From Oscarella lobularis (lineage: Eukaryota > Porifera > Homoscleromorpha > Homosclerophorida > Oscarellidae): a stretch of DNA of 64,000 nt. The DNA is taken from positions 2,542,001-2,606,000 of the forward strand of contig NC_089186.1 of assembly GCF_947507565.1 (NCBI RefSeq), given 5' to 3'. The notes beneath the pieces are model-generated. The model worked only from the letters and a program-made list of their open reading frames with translations, was not told the DNA's origin and ran no database searches. This document shows, in pieces, positions 1 to 10,263 of the stretch (within the stretch, counting starts at the first letter, position 1; every line of letters starts with the position of its first letter). The position numbers and the translations under genes were made by a program.

Positions 1-3000
1 CCCTTTCTTTACGCCCATTGTGATGAGACACTGGATCAATCTGCTACCGACGATCTTTATTAATCTGATGCCGTCTTTCCATACGATATGGCTGACGTTA
101 TCCATGCGAAAGCAGCGAGACTGGAGAATGACGAATGACGACGGCGAGATGATGTCGACCGACTCAGCGCACTCGTATCGTTGGCCACGATATACGTTAA
201 ACGTCGAATCTTCAATCCAAGCGTTGGCCGGAATTTCATCGTTAAGAAGAGCAGTAATCTGATACATTCCTTCTTCGAGGCGAATGCACAGTTCGAGGTG
301 GCGAAGAACTTTGATTGCTTCGTCTGCTGCCACCACGAATGGAGACGGAGTGCCTTTCTTACTCAGATAGCTTTCGAATGTTCCCAGGGCGGATTCAATG
401 TCTTCCTTTGACACTTTGCCGAATTTTTCACGCGGCAGGCTGACGGGGAACCAGTCCGGTGCGAGAAGAGGACCGATGACGTTGCGACAAAGCCAGACGG
501 GTCGAACGCAAATACGATCACCCAGATTAATTATCTACATCAAAAGAATTAAAATAAATACTCATAAATATTTACTTACTATTCCGGATGACTCAAGATA
601 TTCGACGGCGACCTTTTTCTCGTCTTTGTTCAAAGTGATGCCGACCTCTTTAGCGACCCACTTCTCAAATTCGTCCCTCGTCAGAAAATAGGCCAATGGA
701 CTCTTTCTCTTCACGTCGGGAAGAGAAAGATACTCTTCAATAGCGTGGCACAGTTTGGGAACACCATCCGCCGTCTGCGTACAGAAATCACTCGAGTGAA
801 CAAAGTGACTTCTCCGCTATTTACCTTGAGCACTTCTTCGCGAATTCTTTTCATTTTTTCTCGGCAGTCCTTCATGCAATCCGATTGGCTCTTGCTGCAA
901 TCCATTTCGATCACGTGTGAAATGTCAAACGTCTTTTGGAATTTTTCCTGAAGAAGTTTTGCAACTTGTTCCAGCTTGACGCATACTTTGAATCCCGGCT
1001 CCTTATTAAAACCAATGAGATTGAAGATGACGACAAGATGAATGAGCGATTTTTCGTCAGACAAACGCGTTCTCATTGAAGCTTTCGTGAACGCACACCA
1101 AAATTGTCCTTCTTCTAAAAGACGACGAATTGTTTCTGATGAAACCTTTCCTCGAATTGGAAGAACGAGAGTAAACACTGTATTGGACTTTTGAAAGAAG
1201 AGCCCATGTGCGCTGTGGAATGTGGGTTGGGCACCAAAGTCCCACCACGATCCTTTGCCAACTTCCTCATTTTCACAATTATGGATATCAACCCCGGGTG
1301 TACGATCTTCATCTTTTGGTGGGGGTTCATTGAGTTGAAGAAGAGAATTCACCAACGTCGTTTTTCCCGCCTTTTCGCTGCCAACTACGCAGAATTTAAT
1401 CGAATCCGGACGAACTTTTTCTCTTTGTTGAAGAACGGAAAATCGAGCGGCATCCTATTAAAATAATTACATACGGGAACTGAATCAAAATGATGACGTA
1501 CGTAATGCTGTCGAAGGAGAGCTCTTGTTTCACCTTTTTCGGCCACCTCATAAGGCGTCTTTCCGTTCTTAAATTCACGTTAATAAATTCTTTTTCAATT
1601 TAGAATGAAAACACATCACCTTGTCCTGACACGTGACGTCACAACCCTTCTCAATCAATAGATCAATAATTGACTTGTCTACGCCTCTCTTTGCGGCCAT
1701 ATGCAATGCATTTTGTTTGTTCTACAAATACTTGAATGGAGAACGAGTGAGGAACAAGAATTCTGACTAACCTTGTCTGTGGCAGAAAGATCAGCTCCTA
1801 ACTTGACAAGATATCGAAGAACATCTTTCACTTCATCATCTTCACACTCTGAGTAGTGATCGATGGCATGAAACAAAGCCGTTTTCCCTTCCTGAATAAA
1901 AAAGACGGCAATTTGTAGATTGAATTTGTAGCAAATAAACAACATCTCACGTGATCTTTTGCTTGACAGTTTGCTCCTTTTTCACCCAAGTAGCGAACTT
2001 TAGCTAAACGATTGATGAAACTGAGACACGCCGACATCAAAGGCGTTTGGCCCCACTGAAGATGAAATGAGAATAAAAAGTATCACAAGTGAAATCTTCT
2101 AACCTTGGCGACGCTATAGATATCAGCATTGTGTTCCATGAGCCACTTCACTCCAAAAATGCTTCCATTCTCACAGGCAAAATGCAGAGGAGTGTTGCCA
2201 TCCAACTATTACAAATATATCACATGTAGCAAACAAAAGCACATCATATATCACTTGATTAGTAGCGTCGACACTCAATCCCTTTTCATTGACGAGATGA
2301 TGAAAAATCTCGTTTGCTTTTTCAAATGACGAAAATTGATTCCCAGCTGCCCAAATCTATAAATCAAAAGTTATTGTTGCGAGAGGGTTGATATCAATTC
2401 TGTTACAATATCAGATGGTGACAAAATGTATCCATGTTCTTCGAGACAGAGAATTTTCTTCATTGTGTCAACGGAACTTCGACAGGCAAAAGAATATGAC
2501 GAAATTCCATGCTAAAAAAGAATGATGAGTGCAACCATATGAAATCAATTCCAAGTCATACACCGGCTTTCACGTTGACATCCGCACCGTGAGTGACGAG
2601 CCACTCAACGCCAAAAATATTTCCCCACCGACACGCACAGTCTAGTGGGCGGAATCCACCAAAAATCTGCATCCACGCATCAATTAATTTACCAATCCAA
2701 AACGTATTCATACGAAAACTGATGTATTTTCAATGACTTGAATCTTTTGCACAAACGCATAACTGAGCCACTCATCGGCTTCCTCCGCCGAATCAAACTC
2801 TCTTCCCGCCACATAGTAAAATAATGGAAAGCGACGATTGAACTAACGAAAAGGAGAATACAATGGCGTGTAGCGATGAAAAACGCAACCATTCCATACC
2901 TGCTCAGATCGAAATCCTTTTTCTGCAGAAAGAAAACGGCGCAATTTATCCTCATTTCCCTTCTTGATTATCTTGGCCAATCGGTCGATCTAAGCAACAA

Positions 3001-3360
3001 TCAGCCAATTTCGGTGAATTTTCGCGAGGAAAAGCAGTTTGTTTTCGAAACGACTACTTCTCTATTCAAAGTGGTCCAAGTGGATATTGGTTCCAGCCGG
3101 GTGAATTCAATTCGTCCGGCTGCAGCGTTTCAGGCATGACGCGATAGCTCGGCCAGCGCAGCCAGTTTAGTTTAGGCGGAGTTGGGTTTAGCGTTAGGTT
3201 AGAGCCATTCTTTCTCCGAATTGGGGGTCGAAGGCTAAACCCGACCCGGTGCCGCGACGAATAGATTTACGCTATTTACACCGGTCCAATATCCACGGCG
3301 TTCTCTATTCGATAGTCTACCGCGGCTTCTTACGGCCTTTTTCGTCGCAGAGGCCTCCAT
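1..3360 (-). CDS. ROCO gene A (ankyrin-Roc-COR, kinase-less DAPK1-like), 3' end outside window
   Basis: Spliced gene read on the minus strand; its death-domain exon lies beyond base 1. Likely start is ATG at 3358-3360 in a 27-base exon (3334-3360) ending at GTAAGA. Next comes a leader exon at 2900-2989 (residues IDRLAKIIKKG...GFRSEQ) and one at about 2712-2838 (YVAGREFDSAEEADEWLSYA). Ankyrin exons of about 100 bases follow from about 2680 to 1490. The Roc exon is at about 826-1455: P-loop GSEKAGKTT, switch region WDFGAQ, C-terminal IEMDCSKS like the DAPK1 Roc. Then comes a COR exon at about 590-785 and a large COR exon (1-535) with RPVWLCHNV. One exon (1772-1893) fuses halves of two ankyrin repeats, so A has one repeat fewer than B. 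DAPK1-type ROCO proteins are cytosolic, with GTP binding and death-domain adaptor roles; the function here is inferred. The start is moderately certain. Confidence 0.8.
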
Positions 3361-3664
3361 GACGTACGCTGTAACGATTCTTCCTGTCGGCGGAAACTGA
3401 CACGGATTGTTTCGGGAATTACATTATCTTTTACTGATTGTGCGCATGCGTAAATCACGATCGATGACGTAACGGTCTCGATTTATCTAGGGCTATGGAT
3501 CTGCCGAGTGCCAAGCAATGAATTCTTGCAATCTCATTGGTCAGCAGCCACGCGCAGAGCGAGTGACCACTTCCAAGGAAATATTTCAAAAGGCGGAGAA
3601 CTTTGATCATTTGAAAATCAAAGAAAGAAATTAATAAAAGAATACTAATTAAATATTAACTTAC
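3334..3664 (-). promoter_or_regulatory. Putative promoter/5' region of ROCO gene A
   Basis: The stretch upstream of the proposed ATG (3360) is conserved before genes A to E, including E where no SHPRH fragment follows, so it belongs to the ROCO gene. On the minus strand it contains a GGAAGTG ETS-like motif, a CCAATGAG CCAAT-box-like motif near 3535 and GATGACGTAA-type CRE-like sequence near 3465. No TATA box was located with confidence. Confidence 0.45.
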
Positions 3665-4472
3665 GTTTTAGTAATTGTGTCGTAGTAGAGTTTGGAATTG
3701 TCTTTCAGTTTGATTTCTCTCCAAGACGGAAGTAGACCTGATATAGAGTAAAGAAGACTATTAATATGTAAGTGTTTCTTAGCTACTTTTTAATTTTTTT
3801 CTTCTCTCTCTAGCATCCATTCCAACGCTTGTTTTGATATGATCTCATTGTTGGTATCAATTCCGTAGGGACTAAAGCGTCATCGGGAATTTTCAGCGTT
3901 TCCTGATTGGATAGGACGATTTCATATAATCCATCCACTTCGCAACGAGGCAACCAAATGTGGGAAATCGTAAACTAGGCGAATTTCTCACGCACTAGCT
4001 ACAATTTTTTAATTGAATTTACTTACATTTTGACGACAGATCCGGCATGAAATGAAAAATTACGAGTTGGAATTTTTCGTGAATTTCTCTTCGTTTCAAA
4101 TTCAATTTCTTTTCGATTCAGCAAAACGTCGACGAAAACGATGTTTCGATTCGCTTCGATTTTTAGTTGATTTTCGAGCCAGCATATCGCTGAAACGACG
4201 TCGTTTGTCGTCGAATCGTCGTCGAAAGCGATCACAGGGAGTGCCGTAACAATGGACGCATTGTGGAGCCGTAACTCTGCTCCGTTTTCTTCGTTCGACG
4301 CCAAATCGATGGAATCGTACGACGAAATGTCGCCGATTGTGTTCTCGAATAAAAGTTGTCCGATTGCGCACTCTGTTTCGATGTTTTCCGACGTTTGCGA
4401 GCGAACGCGAGCGAAGAGCGATTGGATTTTGGCTCGTTTCGAAGCCAATTGCTCGCTCTCGACTCTATTCAA
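3665..4472 (-). pseudogene. SHPRH-like helicase, truncated 5' fragment 1
   Basis: Minus-strand exons. The first (about 4035-4472) encodes an acidic N-terminal region ending in a segment with AICWLENQLKIEANRNIVFV, similar in place and pattern to the region before the SNF2 domain of SHPRH. The second (about 3800-3985) encodes IVLSNQET...TELIPTMRSYQ, matching the SHPRH signature ALIPVLRPYQREAVNWML. The third (3665-3745) encodes LLPSWREIKLKDNSKLYYD, matching SHPRH LHFLWREIVTSEGLKLYYN. The next SHPRH block, the Walker A motif (GGILADEMGLGKT), is absent, and ROCO promoter sequence follows. SHPRH is a nuclear SNF2 ATPase/E3 ligase for PCNA. This copy cannot encode an ATPase; it may be transcribed. 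No true ATG was fixed. Confidence 0.7.
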
Positions 4473-4794
4473 TAATTCTCATCGTTTTTCAGACGCTTTT
4501 TTCATTCGCCTTGCCTTGAGACTAAGCTAGAGGCGGAGCGACGCATGTTCGAGCCGGTGCATCAAATGATTGAGCGCATGCCCACGCGCAAGCCTATCAC
4601 GATCGATGACGTGTAAACTTTCATCGTTGGACCACGCCTCCAAGCTTGTGAGAAACTTCTACAGCGCTTGACCACGCCTCCAAGCCAGTAACAATGCAAT
4701 ATGAAAGAACCTCACAAAAAACACAAAAGGTCTAATTAAAATACGATAGTCTGCCTAGCCATCCACCGAGACGAAAAACACAAAAAGACAGAGT
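4473..4794. other. Spacer between SHPRH fragment 1 and ROCO gene B
   Basis: No gene is seen. On the SHPRH side it holds a CATCGATGACGTG-like motif near 4603 and two direct copies of ACCACGCCTCCAAGC (near 4640 and 4671). The same pair recurs in each unit at about 10110, 15887 and 23587. It probably contains the old SHPRH promoter plus the 3' untranslated region of ROCO B. Confidence 0.4.
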
Positions 4795-7700
4795 CTACTT
4801 ACCTTGACACATTTGTTCGTATTTTTCTCTAATAAAACGTCTAGAGAAGCCCATCTTTTCATACCACCCCAGAAGTCGGTTTACTGTTGCTGCTGCCTCC
4901 TCTCGCTTCTTCCACAGACTCAGCGCTTCAAATCGACGAGCAGGAACGCCAGTAGTGCTTTGGCAAATTTCAAGACGATCGTCTTTTTTGATGTCAAAAT
5001 ATAAACAGATGTTGTCCAGTTCTGTTCCGTCGATGGCAGCGCAAGACTTCAGTAACCCATCCGACACCGGCTCGTCATCGGCGGGAAAAGAGCCTAAAGA
5101 AAAATAATAGAAACATTTTTTCCTCAAAAGGTGCGAATACCTGAAGGAAACTCTATTTCAGGTGCAAGGATTACTAAGTCTCGGATGCAACAAACGTTAT
5201 CTCCTTCTGGCCGAATGGAAAGTATCTTGTGATGGAGAGAGCTGCCACTGACTTTCTGATCGACTTCCCTCGATGAATAAATAGCCGGGTCAGAATTGAG
5301 TTGTTTCAGGTGAGAACTGTCCAAATAGAACCAGTTGAGAATGACTCCCGGACTTCGTTCGTCGCATACGGCAGCGATCATTGACTTGAGCTCGTCGAGG
5401 AATTCCTTCGCGACGGCTTCACAGTCGTCTTTCCTCGACCAGCGAAGGACGACGTCGATGCAGTGGCGCTCTTTCTTTATGCTCATTGTGATGAGACACC
5501 GGATCACTTTGCTACCGACGATATTTATTAATCTGATGCCGTCTTTCCATACGATATGGCTGACGTTATTCATGCGAGAGCAGCGAGACTGGAGAATGAC
5601 GAATGACGACGGCGAGATGATGTCGACCGACTTATCGCACTCGTATCGTTGGCCACGATATACGTCAAACTTTGGATCTTCTGCCCAAGCGTTGGCCGGA
5701 ATTTCATCGTTAAGAAGAGCAGTAATCTGATACATTCCTCCTTCGAGAGGAATGCACAGTTCGAGGAAGAGAAGAACTTCGATTGCTTCGTCTGCTTCCA
5801 CCTCGAATAGAGACGGAGTGCCTTTCTTACTCAGATAACTTTCAAAAGTGCTCAGAGCTGATTTGATGTCTTCCTTCGACGCTTTGCCAAATTTTTCACG
5901 CGGCAGGCTGAAGGGGAACCAGTCCGGTGCGAGAAGAGGACCGATGACGTTGCGACAAAGCCAGACGGGTCGAACGCAAATACGACGACCCAGATTAATT
6001 ATCTACATCAAAATAATTAAAATAAATCCTCATAAATATTTACTTACTATTCCGGATGACTCGAGATATTCGACGGCGACTTTTCTTTCGTCTTCATTCA
6101 AAGTGATGCCGAGGTCCTCATCAGCGACCCACTTCTCGAATTCGTCCCTCGTCAGAAAATACGCCAATGGACTCTTTCTCTTCTCGTCGGGAAGAGAAAG
6201 ATACTCTTCAATAGCATGGCACAGTTTGGGAACATCATCCGCCGTCTGCGTACATAAATCACTCAAGTGAACAAAGTGACTTCTCTGTTATTTACCTTGA
6301 GCATTTCTTCACGAATTCTTTTCATTTTTTCTCGGCAGTCTTTCATGCAATCCGATTGGCTCTTGCTGCAATCCATTTCGATCACGTGTGAAATGTCAAA
6401 CGTCTTTTGGAATTTTTCCTGAAGTTGTTTTGCAACTTGTTCCAGCTTGACGCATACTTTGAATCCCGCCTCTTCATTGAAACGAATGAGATTGAAGATG
6501 ACGACAAGACGAATGAGCGATTTTTCGTCAGACAAACGCGTTCTTATTGAAGCTTTCGTGAACGCACACCAAAATTGTCCTTCTTCTAAAAGACGACGAA
6601 TTGTTTCTGATGAAACCTTTTCTCGAATTGGAAGGACGAGAGTAAACACTGTATTGGACTTTTGAAAGAAGAGCCCATGTGCGCTGTGGAATGTGGGTTG
6701 GGCACCAAAGTCCCACCACGATCCTTTGCCGACTTCCTCATTTTCACAATTACGAATATCAACCCCGGGTGTACGATCTTCATCTTTTGGTGGGGGTTCA
6801 TTGAGTTGAAGAAGAGAATTCACGTACGTCGTTTTTCCCGCCTTTTCGCTGCCAACCACGCAGAATTTAATCGAATCCGGAGGAACTTTTTCTCTTTGTT
6901 GAAGAACGGAAAATCGAGCGGCGTCCTATTAAAATAATTACTTTCGGAAACAGAATCAAAATGATGACGTACGTAATGCCGTCGTAGAAGAGCTCTCACT
7001 TCACCATCTTCGGCCACCTCATAAGGTGTCTTTCCGTTCTAAAATTCACGTTAATAAATTCTTTTTCAATTTAGAATGAAAACACATCACCTTGTCCTGA
7101 CAGGTGACGTCACAACCCTTCTCAATCAATAGATCAATAATTGACTTGTCAGTGCTTGAAAATCCCTGTGCAGCGATATGCAATGCATTTTCTTCATTCT
7201 ACAAAGAATTGAATAGAGAACGAGTGAGGAAGGAGATTTCTTTACTAACCTCATCTCTGAGAGAAACATCAGCTCCTAATTCAATTAGTTGCTGAATGAC
7301 GATGAAAGAAGGATGTTCATCACATGCGTACAATAAGGGTGTCATTTCCTCCTAAAAATATAATTGCCAAACGAAAATGCGAAATATCGTAAGAATGCGA
7401 CCTCATTAACAGAATTGATATCAATGCCTTTCTCAATGACAAGATATCGAAGAACATCTTTCAAGTCTTCGTCATCTTCACACTTTGAGGGGTCGGTGGC
7501 ATGAAACAAAGCCGTCTGCCCTTTCTGAATAAAAAAAGACAAAAATTTGTCGATCGAATTTGTAGCAAATAAACAACATCTCACTTCATCTTTTGCTCGA
7601 CAGTCCGCTCCTTTTTCATCCAAGTAGCGAACTGTCGCTGAACGATTGAAGGAACTTGAACACGCCCACATAAAAGGCGTTTTGTTCCACTGAAGATGAA

Positions 7701-8818
7701 ATAAGAATAAAAGTATCACAAGTGAAATCTTCTAACATCGTCGACGCTATTGATATCAGCGTTGTGTTCCACAAGCCATTTCACTCCAAAAATTCTTCCA
7801 CGCATGCAGGCACCATGCAGAGGAGTCCGCCCAATCTATTACAAATATTGCACATGTAGCAAACAAAAGCACATCATATATCACGTGACTAATGGCGTCG
7901 ACACTCAATCCCTTTTCATTGACGAGATGATGAAAAATCTCGTTTGCTTTTTCATATGACGAAAATCCATTTTCAGCTGCCCAAAACTATAAATCAAAAG
8001 TTATTGTTGCGAGAGGGTTGATATCAATTCGGTTACAATGTCAAATGAATCCAAAATGTATCCACGTTTTTCGAGACAAAGCATTTTCTTCATTGTGTCA
8101 ACGGAACTTGCACAGGCATAAGGGTATGACGTATGTCCAAACTAAAAAAAGAGTGATGAGTGAAACCATATGAAATCAATTCCAAGTCATACCGCGTCGT
8201 CCACGTTGATATTTGCACCGTGAGTGACGAGCCACTCAACGCCAAAAATATTTCCCCACTTCAACGCACAGTGAAGTGGGCGGAGTCTCAACTGCATCCA
8301 CGCATCAATTAATTTACCAATCCAAAACGTATTCATACCCCAAATGATTTCTTTTCAATGTCTTGATTCTTTTGCACAATCGCATAACTGAGCCAATCAT
8401 CGGCTTCCTCCGCCGAATCAAACTCTCTTCCCGCCACATAGTGAAATAATGACAAGTCAAAGTCGAACTAACGAAAAGGAGAATACAATATTGTGCAGCG
8501 ATGAAAAACGCAACCATTCCATACCTGATCAGATCGAAATCCTTTTTTTGTAGAAAGAAAACCGCGCCATTCATCCTCATTTCCCTTCTCGATGATCTTG
8601 GCCAATCGGTCGATCTAAGCAACAATCAGCCAATTTCGGTGAATTTTCGCGAGGAAAAGCAGTTTGTCTTCGAAACGACTATTTCTCTATTCGAAGTGGA
8701 TATTGGTCCAGCCGGGTGAATAGCTATTCGCCCGGCTGCCGGTCCAATATCCACGGCGTTCTCTATTCGATAGTCTACCGCGGCTTCTTACGGCCTTCTT
8801 CGTCGCAGAGGCCCCCAT
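4795..8818 (-). CDS. ROCO gene B (ankyrin-Roc-COR-death domain)
   Basis: Complete minus-strand gene. Start ATG at 8816-8818 (exon MGASATKKA, then GTAAGA). Leader exons are at about 8530-8615 and 8340-8455. About eight to nine ankyrin repeats follow, roughly one exon each, between 8290 and 6950. The Roc exon (about 6295-6930) has P-loop GSEKAGKTT, WDFGAQ in place of DxxG, and NLIR where the guanine-specificity NKxD/TxxD motif should be. The small COR exon (about 6050-6250) has TADDVPKLCHAIEE; the large COR exon (about 5142-6003) has VRPVWLCHNVIG. The death-domain exon (4795-5095) runs from FPADDEPVS to the C-terminus. DAPK1 has the same order after its kinase, which is missing here. The final codons lie in a splice-donor-like GTAAGTAG, so an extra 3' exon is possible. 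Confidence 0.82.
8696..8754. repeat. Near-perfect palindrome in intron 1 of ROCO B
   Basis: Arms GTGGATATTGG...CAGCCGGGTGAATAG and their reverse complement meet at AGCT, with a few unpaired bases. Units A (about 3085-3300) and C (about 14027-14530) have the same outer arms, but with extra DNA between CCGGCTG and ACCGGTCCAATATCC. It looks like a small foldback/MITE-like element, or what is left after loss of its interior. Confidence 0.6.
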
Positions 8819-9126
8819 GACGTACGCTGTAACGATTCTTCCTGTCGGCGGAAACTGACACGGATTGTTTCGGGAATTACGTTGTTATCTTTTACTGATT
8901 GAGCGCATGCGTAAATCACGATCGATGACGTAACGGTCTCTATTTATATCTAGGGCTCTGGATCTGCCGAGTGCCAAGCAATGAATTCTCGCAATCTCAT
9001 TGGCCAGCAGCCACGCGCAGAGCGAGTGACCACTTCCAAGGAAATATTTCAAAAGGCGGAGAACTTTGATCATTTCAAAATCTAAGAAAAAATCAATAAA
9101 AGAATACTAATTAAAAATTAACTTAC
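8819..9126 (-). promoter_or_regulatory. Putative promoter region of ROCO gene B
   Basis: Copy of the conserved ROCO upstream block: on the minus strand GGAAGTGGTCACTCG, then GGCCAATGAG, then a CRE-like GATGACGT motif before the ATG at 8818. No independent gene is seen. It ends where SHPRH fragment 2 begins. Confidence 0.4.
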
Positions 9127-9947
9127 GTTTTAGTTATTGTGTCGTAGTAGAGTTTAGAATTGTCTTTCAGTTTGATTTCTCTCCAAGACGGAAGTAGACC
9201 TGATATAGAGTCAAGGAGACTATAAATATATAAGTGTTTCTTAGCTACTTTTTGATTCTTTTTCTCATCTCTCTAGCATCCATTCAAACGCTTGTTTTGA
9301 TATGATCTCATAGTTGGTATCAATTCCGTGGGGACTAAAGCGTCATTAAGAATTTTCCGCGTTTCTGATTGGATAAGACTATTTCATATAATTCATCCAC
9401 GTCGTCCGGGGCAACCAAATGTGAGAAATCGTAAACTAAGCAAATTTCTCACGCACTAGATACAATTTCTTAAATGAATTTACTTACATTTTGACGTCAG
9501 ATCGGGCATGAAATGAAAAATTACGAGTTGGAATTTTTCGTGAATTTCTCTTCGCTTCAAATTCAATTCTTTTCGATTTAGCAAAACGTCGACGAAAACG
9601 ATGTTATTTCGATTCGCTTCGATTTTTAGTTGGATGATGTTTTGATGTTCGAGCCAGCATATCGCTGAAACGACGTCGTTTGTCGTCGAATCGTCGTCGA
9701 AAGCGATTACAGGGAGTGCCGTAATAATGGACGCATTGTGGAGCCGTAACTCTGCTCCGTTTTCTTCGTTCGACGCCAAATCGATGGAATCGTACGACGA
9801 AATGTCGCCGATTGTGTTCTCGAATAAGAGCTGTCCGAGTGCGCACTCTGTTTCGATGTTTTCCGACGTTTGCGAGTGAACGCGAGCGATGAGCGATTCG
9901 ATTTTGGCTCGTTTCGAAGCCAATTGCTCTCTCTCGACTCTATTCAA
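9127..9947 (-). pseudogene. SHPRH-like helicase, truncated 5' fragment 2
   Basis: Same exon set as the fragment at 3665-4472: an N-terminal exon (about 9493-9947), a middle exon (about 9265-9420) and the WREIKLKDNSKLYYD exon (9127-9205). The first exon is fully open. The middle exon is disturbed compared with the copy at 20565-20760, where TELIPTLRSYQKQALEWML is readable. The ATPase and RING parts of SHPRH are missing. It sits between ROCO genes B and C as part of the duplicated unit. Confidence 0.68.
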
Positions 9948-10263
9948 TAATTCTCATCGTTTTGCAGACGCTTTTCATTCGTCTTGCCTTGAAACTAAGC
10001 TAGAGGAGGAGCGACGACGTTCTGCATGTTCGAGCCGGTTCATCTTCCAAATGATTGAGAGCATGCGTACGCGCAAGTTCGTCACGATCGATGACGTGTA
10101 AACTTTCTTCATTGGACCACGCCTCTAAGCTAGATTACTAGCGCTTGACCACGCCTCCAAGCCAGTGACAAAACAAAAGCCTAACAACAGAAAAATGAAA
10201 AAGTACCAATAAAATAGGTTGATTATAAATAGGGATTCCTGAGAGCGAGAAAACGCCCAACTT
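9948..10263. other. Spacer between SHPRH fragment 2 and ROCO gene C
   Basis: No gene is seen. It holds the repeated ACCACGCCTC(C/T)AAGC motifs and a CACGATCGATGACGTG-like block also present in the other units, likely the ancestral SHPRH upstream region. Confidence 0.4.

Noticed and set aside
1057-1466. Overlapping ORFs on both strands across the Roc exons (recurring at 6528-6937, 12076-12424, 17869-18168, 62822-63474)
   Set aside because: They mirror the real Roc exon in other frames and recur only because the exon is duplicated; no independent motif.
3500-3610. Minus-strand ORF MIKVLRLLKYFLGS repeated in units A-D as a gene
   Set aside because: The same block precedes ROCO E without neighbouring coding exons and holds CCAAT/ETS-like motifs, so it is better read as promoter sequence.
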